From contig DASCMS010000124.1 of the NCBI GenBank assembly GCA_036011085.1, positions 114,449 to 178,448 on the forward strand: DNA of 64,000 bases. Direction: 5' to 3'. Within the stretch, counting starts at the first letter, position 1; each line of letters opens with the position of its first letter. Under the pieces are notes generated by a model that worked only from the letters and a program-made list of their open reading frames with translations, made no database searches and was not told the origin of the DNA. The translations under genes and the position numbers were made by a program. Source of the DNA: UBA8231 sp036011085. GTDB lineage: Bacteria; Latescibacterota; UBA2968; UBA8231. This document shows positions 32,739 to 41,369 of the stretch, piece by piece.

Positions 32739-34486
32739 GAGGCCAGCTCCAGCTCGGGGCTGTCCGGCCGGCACACCCGCAGCGTGCGGAGGCGGTTCAA
32801 AGCGGCCGCCAGTTCATGACGACGGCAGGCGGCCAGGTCACCGACGGGGTGTGGGGACAGTGCGTCGAGTCCTTCTTCGGCAAGGGTGTGCTCCACCAGG
32901 TCGAGGATGTCGGGCAGCAGGCGTCGACCATCCATATGCTGTCGAGCCAGAAGGATCGCACCGGCGATGGCCCGTGTCTGTGAGGCGTCGACGAGCTGCG
33001 ACACGGCGTGAAGGTCGATGTCGGACTCTCCCACCTGGAGCTGCCAGCGGTCTCGCACCCGCCAGCTGACGGCACGACGACCGCGTCTTGGATCGATGCT
33101 GTCGGGATGGGGGGCACGGACCGCGTCTACCGTGAGGTCGCCGCATGTCTCCGTCCTCCGGAGACTGCCCGGACCCCGGTCAGCGGCAGCGATTTCGTGA
33201 GCCCGGTCGGTGACGTCACGGGGTTGATACGACTCCATGGCGATCACGGTATCGGCCACCTCGAAATAGTCGCCACTGCCACCCATGACGAGGATCGTGG
33301 AGACGCCGTGGTCGTCGTAGAGAGAGCGAACGCGATCGACGAAGGGCGTGATCGGCTCGTCTTCGCTGGCCACCAGTTGCTGCATGCGACCGTCACGGAT
33401 CATGAAGTTCGTCGCCGACAGGTCCTCGTCCACCAGCAGCAGGCGGGCGCCGGCCTCGACGGCCTCGACAATGTTGGCCGCCTGTGATGTGGACCCGGAG
33501 GCGTCGTCACTGCAGAACGCACGGGTGTCGCGGGCGCTGGGCAGTTCACCTATAAAGGAAGAGACGTCCACGCCGGCTGTGCGGCGGCCGTTCTCGGCCC
33601 GGATCGTAACGGCACTGTCGTCGGTTACCACACGCTCGCGTCCGTCGCCGGGACGATGGTCATAAACGCCGAGGGCGAGCGCCTCGAGGAGGGTGGACTT
33701 GCCATGGTAGCCGCCGCCGACGACGAGAGTCACTCCCCGCGGGATGCCGAGACCGGTGATGGTCCCCGCATTCGGGGCCTGCAACTCGACTCGCAGGCTG
33801 GGGGGCGCTGCGAAGGAGGTCACGCCATCGAGCATGGGACCATCGTCGATCCCGGAGAATCGCGGCAGGACGGAGTCATCGGCGACAAAGGCGACGAGGT
33901 CCCGCTCCCGCAGCTGCTGGCGCAGGGCGTCCGCGTCTTCGGCAGTCTGAGTCCAGGCGTCGATTTCAGGCATCTGCGCGGGATCGTACTTCAGCGCTTG
34001 TGCGACGATATCAGGCACGCGCTCGCACAACAGCTCAACGGCCGCCTCACCCAGAATCCGCCGGCCCGCCGCCGGCAGGCCGACGACGAACCGCGCCTCG
34101 ACGCCGTCGTCATCGATCAGCAGGCACGTCCGGTGCAGCAGTTGCTGCCCGGGGCGGTCGATGTCGATCAGGCCGGATCGTCCGGAACCCGCACGATGAG
34201 CCAGGTTGTCGGCAGCCCGGGAGAAGCGACAGGCGAGCCAGGAACACAAGGCCCGTCGTCGTGGCTCCGTGGCAAAGGTCGATGGGGGGAATCCGGCCAC
34301 CTTCTGTGCCAGCTGAACACGAAGTCGGGAGGGCGCCGCAAAAGGATCGCCCTGAACGTGATCGACACAGAGGCGGAGAGGGATGTCTCCCGCCTGCAGC
34401 CACTCCCCCTGCAACGCACTGTACGCCCGGTAGCCGTCACCGTCGAGGCGCTGCAACAACGCCTGTAACGCCGTGAAATCCCGCAT
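32735..34486 (-). CDS. stand-alone ABC-class ATPase (COG3044-like)
   Basis: A 583-aa cytosolic P-loop protein of the ABC-class predicted ATPase family. Walker A is VVGGGYHGKST at about 257-265, the signature-like stretch ASGSTSQAANIVEA is near 329, and Walker B is LLLVDEDLSATNF near 350. N- and C-terminal domains are family-specific. ATG 34486 is used; the longer upstream frame lies antisense to the next gene and is not coding. TACAAT lies just upstream, so the mRNA may be leaderless. It heads the Gld-type operon by overlapping the transporter ATPase start. Molecular role unknown. Confidence 0.82.
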   Translation of the reverse strand: MRDFTALQALLQRLDGDGYRAYSALQGEWLQAGDIPLRLCVDHVQGDPFAAPSRLRVQLAQKVAGFPPSTFATEPRRRALCSWLACRFSRAADNLAHRAGSGRSGLIDIDRPGQQLLHRTCLLIDDDGVEARFVVGLPAAGRRILGEAAVELLCERVPDIVAQALKYDPAQMPEIDAWTQTAEDADALRQQLRERDLVAFVADDSVLPRFSGIDDGPMLDGVTSFAAPPSLRVELQAPNAGTITGLGIPRGVTLVVGGGYHGKSTLLEALALGVYDHRPGDGRERVVTDDSAVTIRAENGRRTAGVDVSSFIGELPSARDTRAFCSDDASGSTSQAANIVEAVEAGARLLLVDEDLSATNFMIRDGRMQQLVASEDEPITPFVDRVRSLYDDHGVSTILVMGGSGDYFEVADTVIAMESYQPRDVTDRAHEIAAADRGPGSLRRTETCGDLTVDAVRAPHPDSIDPRRGRRAVSWRVRDRWQLQVGESDIDLHAVSQLVDASQTRAIAGAILLARQHMDGRRLLPDILDLVEHTLAEEGLDALSPHPVGDLAACRRHELAAALNRLRTLRVCRPDSPELELAS

Positions 34487-34535
34487 CTCTATATTGTACG
34501 CTTCACCCAAGGCCATGGCGACGGGAGGTCGACAC

Positions 34536-35165
34536 GTGGAAGAGGAAGAACTCAGCGGTCTGCAGTGGCTGTCACGCGAACGACCGGAGGCGATGGAGCA
34601 TCTGCTCGCCTTTTTTCGCGAGTCGGGGAAACATCTCGACCCCAAGACACGCTTTCTCATCTCTATCGTCACCAAGGTGGTCAGGCTGTCCGAACGGGGT
34701 CTGCGGCAATACATCCCGCGAGCCATGCAGGAGGGCGCCACGCACGACGAGATTCTCGACGCCATCCTCTGTGCCTATCCGGCGGCGGGCCTGACGAACG
34801 TGATCGACGCTGTACAGGTGCTGCGCTCTCTCGATCTCGATCAGCCGGCATCACCGGCGGGACAGGAATGGATCAACGTGGGGTACATCAACGACATCCC
34901 CGTCGGTACGGCCACCGTCGTTGTGGCGCACGGCCGGTCCATCGCACTCTACAATGTGGGCGGCACGATCCACGCCACAGCCAACGCCTGTCTGCACCAG
35001 GGAGGCGAGCTCGGCTGCGGCGCTCTCGACGGCAACGTCGTCACCTGCCATCGTCATGACTGGCAGTTCGACGTGACCACCGGCGATTGCCTGACACGCC
35101 CGGGCGAGCAGGTGGAGAGTCATGCCGTCCGCGTCGAGGACGGCGAAATCCGCGTCTTGTTGTAG
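34536..35165 (+). CDS. carboxymuconolactone-decarboxylase-like plus Rieske fusion
   Basis: A 209-aa two-domain protein. Residues about 10-95 have the CMD/AhpD helical bundle (LDPKTRFLISIVTKVVRLSE, then ATHDEILDAILCAYPAAG). The catalytic C-x-x-C of AhpD is not there. Residues about 105-205 form a Rieske domain with C-x-H (NACLHQGG) and C-x-x-H (VVTCHRHDW), which would bind a 2Fe-2S cluster. GTG 34536 has GGGAGG 7 bases upstream. It diverges from the Gld operon within 50 bp and is a single gene. The fusion suggests an electron-transfer or oxygenase-related role. Confidence 0.82.
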   Translation: MEEEELSGLQWLSRERPEAMEHLLAFFRESGKHLDPKTRFLISIVTKVVRLSERGLRQYIPRAMQEGATHDEILDAILCAYPAAGLTNVIDAVQVLRSLDLDQPASPAGQEWINVGYINDIPVGTATVVVAHGRSIALYNVGGTIHATANACLHQGGELGCGALDGNVVTCHRHDWQFDVTTGDCLTRPGEQVESHAVRVEDGEIRVLL

Positions 35166-35179
35166 TCCCCCGCCGCGGT

Positions 35180-35839
35180 TCACTCAAAATGGACCGAATC
35201 GACGGCGCCATGGCGCAGCCAGCTTGAAATCGACGCCAGGCTACGCCGGAAGGTATCGACGATCTCATCCGGATAGCCCAGGACGGCTCTGCGTTGCAGA
35301 TCGATCTGTCGCAGGTGACCGCCATCGTGCGCCAGCCGGGCGCGGGCGGGCAGGTGCTCGCATCTGCCGTGGACGAGGTCGCTGAAGCCATCGAGATCGA
35401 CCTCGACGAAGCCGTCCACTTCGTCTGAGAACTGCATGCCACCGATGTCGAGGGGCAGCGGGTACAACAGCAGGCTCTGGTATACCCGCCGGCACTCTCC
35501 GTCCGGGCGCTCCATACGACTCGATCCGAGGTGGATGAAGTTATCCGCCTCCGCCGCCAGTCCCACCTCTTCGGTCAACTCCCGGCGGGCCCCATCGATG
35601 GCTGTCTCGCCGGCACCGATGTGACCGCCCGCCAGGGCATCCACCATCTGCGCATATGGATCCCCCACCCGGCCACGCTGCTGCAGCAGCATGAGGCGGA
35701 CATCGGCAGACTCCCAGGCGGACCAGACGAAGACGGTACCATGCCAGTCGTGATCGCGATGTACATCCTCCCGCGTCTTCCGGCCGACCACATGCAGGTC
35801 GTCGGCGTCGAGAACGTCGAGCAGCTCGTCGTCAGCCAA
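35180..35839 (-). CDS. Nudix hydrolase
   Basis: A 219-aa Nudix protein. The Nudix box fits exactly: G-x5-E-x7-R-E-L-x-E-E-x-G-L, seen as GAGETAIDGARRELTEEVGL near residue 80-99. The opening (ADDELLDVLDADDLHVVGRK, then H, W and H) resembles the isopentenyl-diphosphate-isomerase-like Nudix branch. TTG 35839 overlaps the rhomboid stop by a few bases and is the only start giving the whole domain. Substrate unknown. Confidence 0.85.
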   Translation of the reverse strand: MADDELLDVLDADDLHVVGRKTREDVHRDHDWHGTVFVWSAWESADVRLMLLQQRGRVGDPYAQMVDALAGGHIGAGETAIDGARRELTEEVGLAAEADNFIHLGSSRMERPDGECRRVYQSLLLYPLPLDIGGMQFSDEVDGFVEVDLDGFSDLVHGRCEHLPARARLAHDGGHLRQIDLQRRAVLGYPDEIVDTFRRSLASISSWLRHGAVDSVHFE

Positions 35840-36635
35840 TGGCGGCGAAGAACTGCAGAATGAAGGCGAGTACCGTGAGCAGGCCACAGGCGCCGGCCAG
35901 CACGTAGGCGCCAATGCCTTCCCGATCATTTGGCGTGCGGCTGAAGAGCGTCGCCATGGCATAGCCGCCGACGAAGCCACCGCCGTGGGCCCAGTTATCG
36001 ATGCCGGGCATGATGAACCCGAAGACGAACATGATGATCGCCCACTGCATGAACTGGCGGGTGAACATGCCGGAGCCGACGCGACGGCCGTAGACGATGG
36101 CGGCTGCCAGCAGGCCGAAGATCGAGCCGGAAGCGCCGAGGGTGAGAGAGGCACCCATGATCGAGGAGGCGATGAAACCGACGACACCGCCCACGGTGAA
36201 GATGACGAACAGCCGGAAGGGGCCGAACAGCTCCTCCACCACCGGTCCCAGCTGCCGAACCCACATCATGTTGAAAAAGATGTGCAGCAGGTTGCCGTGC
36301 AGATAGATGGCGGTGATCACCGTCCACCAGCGACCGTAGCCGAAGACGGGGATGGCCCCCGCCGCCCCGGCGTCGAAGGAGGCGCGGCCACTGGGCGAGA
36401 GGATGTCCATCATGCCCTGCGGCTGCAGGATGGCTCCCGGGTCGAGGGCGAGACTCAACAGGTACATGGCGCCGCAGACGACGGTGATGATGTGCGGAAA
36501 ATCGAGCTGGATGCCGAGCTGTCGGAAGCGGCTGGCCAGGCCGAACATGCCGGGACGCATCTGGCCGCAGTACGGGCATTTGGCCACATCGTCGCTGATC
36601 AGCTTGCGACAGCTGGGACAGAGGATCGCCGGCAT
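35832..36635 (-). CDS. rhomboid intramembrane serine protease with zinc ribbon
   Basis: A 267-aa membrane protease. An N-terminal zinc ribbon (CPSC at 6-9, CPYC at 20-23) precedes the rhomboid core. Motifs: HGNLLHIFFNMMWV (helix 2), active-site Ser169 in GASGSIFG and His217 in WAHGGGFVGG. Hydrophobic segments near 45-65, 103-125, 140-160, 172-190, 197-212, 215-235 and 245-265. It would cut transmembrane substrates. It lies between the Gfo/Idh and Nudix genes in an operon. Confidence 0.9.
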   Translation of the reverse strand: MPAILCPSCRKLISDDVAKCPYCGQMRPGMFGLASRFRQLGIQLDFPHIITVVCGAMYLLSLALDPGAILQPQGMMDILSPSGRASFDAGAAGAIPVFGYGRWWTVITAIYLHGNLLHIFFNMMWVRQLGPVVEELFGPFRLFVIFTVGGVVGFIASSIMGASLTLGASGSIFGLLAAAIVYGRRVGSGMFTRQFMQWAIIMFVFGFIMPGIDNWAHGGGFVGGYAMATLFSRTPNDREGIGAYVLAGACGLLTVLAFILQFFAAIG

Positions 36636-36653
36636 CAGGCGCCTGTCACTCGC

Positions 36654-37928
36654 CTACAGCCCGAGACCATCGTTGATGTCGGCCTGATAGGCGTTGACCT
36701 GGTCGTTGAGGACCTCATCGACAGTGACGGCTCGGCCGGCGACCTGCGACTCCATCCAGGCGTAGGCGATGGCGACCGAGCGGGCGCCCTGAGCGCCAGT
36801 GACCTCCGGTCGACCCGCCTGACCCTGGATGGCGAGGCCGAAATCGGCGTACTCCACGGCGATCAGCTTGCGGTCCGTTTCGACGAACTCGAAGGAGTAC
36901 TCGAAGAGACGATCCCCGCCGAAGAGGGTGGCCGTGGCTTCGTCCAGCTGCAGGTCGGGCACCAGGTCGAGCAAGGCTTCGCCGGATTCCGGGTCCTTGC
37001 CAGGCAGGTGCAGGGTGAGGCGCCGGCCACTGCGATCCCCGGGCAGATCCAGCGAGCCACGGCTGCCGAAGATGGCCCGCTTCCACATGCCTTCCCCGCG
37101 GGAGGCGTGGTCCTCGATGTAGGAGACCACGGCGCCCGACTCGAACAACATCGTGGCGTACCCGGCATCGTCGGCGGTGGCCTCGAACTCGGCGGGCATG
37201 TCCTTCTGCCAGCGTTCGTAGACGCCGCCGGGTGAACCGCCGTTGGTGACATCCTTCCCGGCGATCGGGTTCTTCCGCGTCTTTTCATGCAGGCGCGTCT
37301 GGGCGAAAATGGTCGCTGCCGGACCCAGGTAGTACTCGAGGATATCGGCGAAGTGCACGCCCACATCGAGCATGACGCCGCTGGAGTCTTTCTGATGACG
37401 CCAGACGGAGATCAGCATGTTGTCGGCGCCCCCCATCGTGTGGTGCAGCATCAACCGGGGGTCGCCGATGATACCGGCGTCAAGCAGGGCCTTGCCGAGG
37501 CGGTTGATCGGATCGCGGCGGTAGTTTTCCGCCGTGGACAATACCCGGTCGTGTTGGGCGGCCGCCTGCACCATCAAGCCGCAGGCGCGTGCCGTCAGTC
37601 CCAGGGGTTTCTCGCTCATCACGTGCCAGCCGCGCTCGAAGGCTTCGACGGCGACGGTATGGTGGTAGCGAGGTGTCGTCGTCAGGTCGATGGCGGCCAC
37701 ATCGGCGGCGGCGGCGAGAGCCTCCAGGCTACCGGCGACGGCGGGGCGCTGGCCCAGCAGGTCAGCGGCCTGATCGGCGAGGCTGTTGGCGTTGCCCTCG
37801 TCCGGGTCGCAGGCGCCGACCAGGGTGAAAGGCGAAAGGCCGGCACGGGTCAGTTCGGCCAGGCCGTACAGATGGCGGTGGCCCATGCCGCCACAGCCGA
37901 CGATGGCGAGGGGGATGGTCTCAGGCAT
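36654..37928 (-). CDS. Gfo/Idh/MocA-family oxidoreductase
   Basis: A 424-aa NAD(P)-dependent sugar oxidoreductase. Rossmann motif AIVGCGGMGHRHLYG near residue 8-20 and the E-K-P stretch HVMSEKPLGLTARA near 100. The C-terminal alpha-beta domain includes DVGVHFADILEYYLG with the catalytic-region His. It follows the dehydratase gene by 15 bp on the minus strand, so sugar oxidation and dehydration are probably linked. Confidence 0.9.
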   Translation of the reverse strand: MPETIPLAIVGCGGMGHRHLYGLAELTRAGLSPFTLVGACDPDEGNANSLADQAADLLGQRPAVAGSLEALAAAADVAAIDLTTTPRYHHTVAVEAFERGWHVMSEKPLGLTARACGLMVQAAAQHDRVLSTAENYRRDPINRLGKALLDAGIIGDPRLMLHHTMGGADNMLISVWRHQKDSSGVMLDVGVHFADILEYYLGPAATIFAQTRLHEKTRKNPIAGKDVTNGGSPGGVYERWQKDMPAEFEATADDAGYATMLFESGAVVSYIEDHASRGEGMWKRAIFGSRGSLDLPGDRSGRRLTLHLPGKDPESGEALLDLVPDLQLDEATATLFGGDRLFEYSFEFVETDRKLIAVEYADFGLAIQGQAGRPEVTGAQGARSVAIAYAWMESQVAGRAVTVDEVLNDQVNAYQADINDGLGL

Positions 37929-37943
37929 GCGGGAGTCTGGTCC

Positions 37944-39083
37944 TTACAGGTCGGACGGGGTCAGGTCCATTCCGGAGTAGCGCTTGACGCCCTCGGCATT
38001 CCACGCCACCCCGAGGCCGGGCGCTTCCGGAATCGACAGACAGCCCTCTTCGTCCAGGGAAAAGGGCTGTGCTGCGAGATCTTCAATGTAGGGGGCAGGG
38101 GTGATGTACTCCACCCAGCGCGCCGTGGGCACGGCGGCCACGAGCTGCAGGTCGGCCGCCAGGCCAATGGCGGTGTTCCAGCCATGGGGGACGAACAGGA
38201 TCGAATGGTCATAGGCGTGCATGGCGATGCGGAATTCTTCGGTGAGGCCGCCAACCTTGGTGACGTCGGGCTGGATGTAGTCGACGGCCCGTTGCTCGAT
38301 CCACGGCATGAAGGCCTGACGCCGGGTGAGCACCTCGCAACTGGTGATCGGCAGACGCGCGTTCTCGGTGAGTTTGATGTAACCCGCCAGATCGTCGGGG
38401 CGCAGGGCCTCCTCGAACCAGGTGATATCGTAATCGGTGAGCATTTCCGCCGTCGTCAGGGCCCACTTGTAGCCATGGGGCCAGTAGCGATCGGAGCCGC
38501 CGGCATCGACCATCAGCTCCACTTCGGGCCCTACTGTGTCCCGGGCGGTGCTGACGATCAGCTCGTCCATCTCTCGTGACTCCCGGCCGAAGGGTCCCCA
38601 GCCCATCTTGATGGCCCGGAAACCGCGAGCCAGGGCGTCTTCGAGCCGGGGGACCAGGACGTCGGGGTCGGCCATGATCAACGAGCCGTAGGGTTTGATC
38701 CGGTCGCGATACCGTCCCCCGAGAAGCCTGGAGATCGGCTGGCCCGTCACCTTGCCGAAGATGTCCCACAGGGCGATGTCGATGCCGGAGATGAAATGGG
38801 TGATCGAACCACCGCGGCCCTGCCAGAAGGTGGACTGGTGCAGGCTTTCGGCGACGCGCGCCGGCTCGATGGCTGACTCGCCCAGCAGCATGGGTCGCAG
38901 AATGCCGAAGGCCCCCTCGCACAGCCTGGCCGACGTGTAGATGGAGCCGAGACCGGTGACGCCCTCGTCGGTGACGACCTCCACCAGCGTGTGCAGGTTT
39001 TCCGCCTCTTCGAATCCCTGGTCCCAACCGCCGTCCATCGTGGCGCCGGTGAGAGGCAGCAGACGTACGTCGGTGATCTTCAT
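37944..39083 (-). CDS. enolase-superfamily dehydratase/racemase
   Basis: A 379-aa MR/MLE family enzyme. Base-motif region FRAIKMGWG near residue 165, metal ligands LMVDAGGSD (D), TWFEEALRP (E) and TSCEVLTRR (E), then YIQPDVTKVGGLTEE (D) and FVPHGWN (catalytic His). Closest in pattern to the mandelate racemase/galactonate-type dehydratases. The start overlaps the small upstream gene (ATGA), whose last codons hold the GGAGG site. The substrate is a hydroxyacid or sugar acid. Confidence 0.88.
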   Translation of the reverse strand: MKITDVRLLPLTGATMDGGWDQGFEEAENLHTLVEVVTDEGVTGLGSIYTSARLCEGAFGILRPMLLGESAIEPARVAESLHQSTFWQGRGGSITHFISGIDIALWDIFGKVTGQPISRLLGGRYRDRIKPYGSLIMADPDVLVPRLEDALARGFRAIKMGWGPFGRESREMDELIVSTARDTVGPEVELMVDAGGSDRYWPHGYKWALTTAEMLTDYDITWFEEALRPDDLAGYIKLTENARLPITSCEVLTRRQAFMPWIEQRAVDYIQPDVTKVGGLTEEFRIAMHAYDHSILFVPHGWNTAIGLAADLQLVAAVPTARWVEYITPAPYIEDLAAQPFSLDEEGCLSIPEAPGLGVAWNAEGVKRYSGMDLTPSDL

Positions 39084-39301
39084 CCTCCAGGCCTTTCGTT
39101 GCCGCGCTTGAAGTTCTTAGTCGCTTTGGCCATCAACAACTGCAGCGGCTCACCCTGGAGATTCTCGGCACGGGACAGGAAGCGGTGGGCAGCATTCCCG
39201 GCCAGGGTGACCACATGGCGCTCCTGATAGTAGAGGAACACGCGGTCATCCTTCAACTGCTGGTAACGAAAGGGTTCGTCGGCGAGGTCTGATGCTGCCA
39301 C
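39080..39301 (-). CDS. small conserved protein, unknown
   Basis: A 73-aa soluble protein with the pattern EPFRYQQLKDDRVFLYYQ, then VVTLAGNAAHRFLSR, then MAKATKNFKRGNER. I recognise it as a widespread short conserved hypothetical. The start is GTG at 39301. It overlaps the dehydratase start by ATGA and supplies its ribosome-binding site. The interval 39302-39433 contains no gene; it holds a 6-bp hairpin (AGACCT/AGGTCT) and nothing else clear. Confidence 0.7.
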   Translation of the reverse strand: MAASDLADEPFRYQQLKDDRVFLYYQERHVVTLAGNAAHRFLSRAENLQGEPLQLLMAKATKNFKRGNERPGG

Positions 39302-39433
39302 TAGACTGCGTCCCAGGGTTGAGGGAGCCTAGGATTCCAGGAGACTTCCCAGAGAAATCCGCAGACCGGTACCTCCGCGTGAAGACCTGCTCCGAAAGGT
39401 CTCGGAGCTCACACGAAAGTATGCACCAGGGCG

Positions 39434-40357
39434 TTATGCAGTACTGGTCAGGTGGGCCTTCACCATGCCGCGCAGTTGGGCGACACGCATCGGTTTGAAC
39501 ACGAAGTCATCGAAGCCGAGTTTGGCGGCAGCCTCTTCTTCGACATACCCGGACAGGCCTATGACGGGCAATTCCGGCCGTTCGTCCTTCAGCTTCGATA
39601 ACAGTTCCAGGCCGTCCATGTTGGGCATGTTGACGTCGGTGATCACCAGATTGGGGGGGCGATCTTCCACCGCCTCGAGAGCATCCACACCATCTTCAGC
39701 GGTCACCACATCGTATTCGGACAGCGCCCGGGACAGAAAATCGCAGATCTCGGACTCATCATCAACGATGAGGACCGTGGGGATCTTCTTCTGCAACTCA
39801 AGCTGCACTCCCTTCCGGACCTTGTCACTATCAAGGCCGTGGGACGAGACGGCCTGGAGAGTCAGCTCAAGTTCCTGCTCGAGTCGTCGCGCCCTCGAAC
39901 TCACCTCCTCATGCTCGAAGGCCCGCACATTGTCTTCGTCGATGCGTGCCGACACGATTTGGACCAGATTGCGAAGTACGGTGACGGCCATCTTCAGATC
40001 ATCGGCAAGCATCATGTCAAATGACCGGCGTGGTAGTGAGAGAACCATGGAGTCACCCACTGCCCGGGCGTTGATCTGGCGCGGCCGATTGTCGACGATG
40101 CCCAACTCTCCGAGAGGCATGACCGGTTCGAAGCGGGCCATTTCGATACCGTCCTCGCGCAACAGGGAAATGGCACCCCGGAGCAGGACGTACATGTGGT
40201 CGCTGGCATCCCCCCGTTCGAACAGCATCTCTCCGTCTTTGACCGGTCGACTGGAACAGATGCTGATCAGCTTCTGCAATTGCGTCGGAGACAACCCCTC
40301 GAATACAGGGATTCTCTTCAGCACCTTCAGGAGATGGCCGTTTTGCTTGGGTGTCAT
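39434..40357 (-). CDS. cyclic-nucleotide-binding domain plus response-regulator receiver
   Basis: A 307-aa signalling protein. Residues about 15-130 form a CAP_ED domain (PVKDGEMLFERGDASDHMYV, then PLGELGIVDNRPRQ). A coiled linker lies at 140-190. Residues 193-305 form a receiver domain with acidic pair D199/D200, phosphoacceptor D241 (LVITDVNMPNMDGLELL) and a Lys in VFKPMR near 287. No DNA-binding output domain follows, so it acts through protein contacts. It lies alone between unrelated genes. The hairpin overlapping its Shine-Dalgarno may control translation. Confidence 0.88.
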   Translation of the reverse strand: MTPKQNGHLLKVLKRIPVFEGLSPTQLQKLISICSSRPVKDGEMLFERGDASDHMYVLLRGAISLLREDGIEMARFEPVMPLGELGIVDNRPRQINARAVGDSMVLSLPRRSFDMMLADDLKMAVTVLRNLVQIVSARIDEDNVRAFEHEEVSSRARRLEQELELTLQAVSSHGLDSDKVRKGVQLELQKKIPTVLIVDDESEICDFLSRALSEYDVVTAEDGVDALEAVEDRPPNLVITDVNMPNMDGLELLSKLKDERPELPVIGLSGYVEEEAAAKLGFDDFVFKPMRVAQLRGMVKAHLTSTA

Positions 40358-40365
40358 GGGGCCTC

Positions 40366-40380
40366 CTGGCGAGTCGCCAG
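40366..40380 (-). promoter_or_regulatory. hairpin touching the Shine-Dalgarno of the CAP_ED-REC gene
   Basis: CTGGCGA and TCGCCAG, perfect 7-bp arms around one base, are at 40366-40380. On the minus strand the second arm runs directly into the GGAGG site before the ATG at 40357. It could be an operator or a translational control hairpin. A further small palindrome TTGCA-tatt-TGCAA is at 40429-40442. Confidence 0.5.
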
Positions 40381-40507
40381 ACAGAGGAGGAGAGAAACAC
40401 CGACTCAGTTATGAAAGAACCTGTAGATTTGCATATTTGCAATACCGTGGAATACGGACATGGGCGCGCCCTGGCTCCCTCTCCAGTGGCCGGCTATACT
40501 CCTCCGC

Positions 40508-41275
40508 ATGCGAGCTCTCGTACTCGGCGCCGGTCGTGGCAGCCGGCTGAACGCCCTCACCGACGACCAGCCCAAGCCGTATGCACCCATCGGCGGCCAC
40601 CGGATCCTGGACTGGCTGCTGGCTGCCCTGGAGGGGGCCGGTGTCGACGAAGTCGTCTTCATCGGTGGTTACCGCGCCGATCTGGTACGAAACGACTATC
40701 CCCATCTGACCTTCCGGAACAACCCCGACTGGGCGGACACCAACATTCTGGCTTCGTTGATGTGTGCTGAGGACTGTATGGAGGAGGGCTTTGTCGTCAC
40801 CTATGCCGACATCCTCTATCGAGCCGACGTCGTGCGCCGTGCCATCGATCACCCGGGTGATCGCGTGCTCTGTGTCGACACGGACTGGCGCTCCCGCTAC
40901 GCCGACCGCAGCCAGCATCCGGAAGATGATGCTGAAAAGGTGATCACCGCCGATGACCGAATCGTGCAGGTGAACCGTTCGATCGAAGCCAGCCAAGCAC
41001 ACGGCGAGTACATCGGCGTGGCTCGTTTCTCGAAGGCCGGAGCAGATACGCTGAGGTCCGCCTACCATGAGACGAGACGACAACAGAAGGGCGCAGTCTG
41101 GAAAGCCGGTGTGCCATTTCGCCAAGCCTACCTGATCCATCTCTACGAACAGATGCTGGACGCCGATCAGACCTTCCACATGGTGACGACGGACGGACAG
41201 TACATGGAAGTTGATACGGAGGAGGACTTCGCTCAGGCGAACCAGCACTGGCCCCGCACGTACGGCAGTCCGTAG
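40508..41275 (+). CDS. nucleotidyltransferase (NDP-sugar pyrophosphorylase-like)
   Basis: A 255-aa protein. N-terminal signature ALVLGAGRGSRLNALTDDQPK (quoted in parts: AGRGSRL then DQPKPYAPIGG) and the metal/acid motif VVTYADILYRADVV near residue 95. It resembles NTP_transferase proteins of the choline-phosphate or sugar-phosphate cytidylyl/thymidylyl type. ATG 40508 is used because the signature then begins at residue 2. The upstream 40358-40507 region has no gene. Confidence 0.87.
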   Translation: MRALVLGAGRGSRLNALTDDQPKPYAPIGGHRILDWLLAALEGAGVDEVVFIGGYRADLVRNDYPHLTFRNNPDWADTNILASLMCAEDCMEEGFVVTYADILYRADVVRRAIDHPGDRVLCVDTDWRSRYADRSQHPEDDAEKVITADDRIVQVNRSIEASQAHGEYIGVARFSKAGADTLRSAYHETRRQQKGAVWKAGVPFRQAYLIHLYEQMLDADQTFHMVTTDGQYMEVDTEEDFAQANQHWPRTYGSP

Positions 41276-41369
41276 CACAACCCCGGCGGCAGGCGAATGC
41301 ATCCGCGGCGTCGTACCTTTAGGACGTCGATTCTTCCGGCGACTCCAGGTCCCGAAAGCAGGTGCACAG

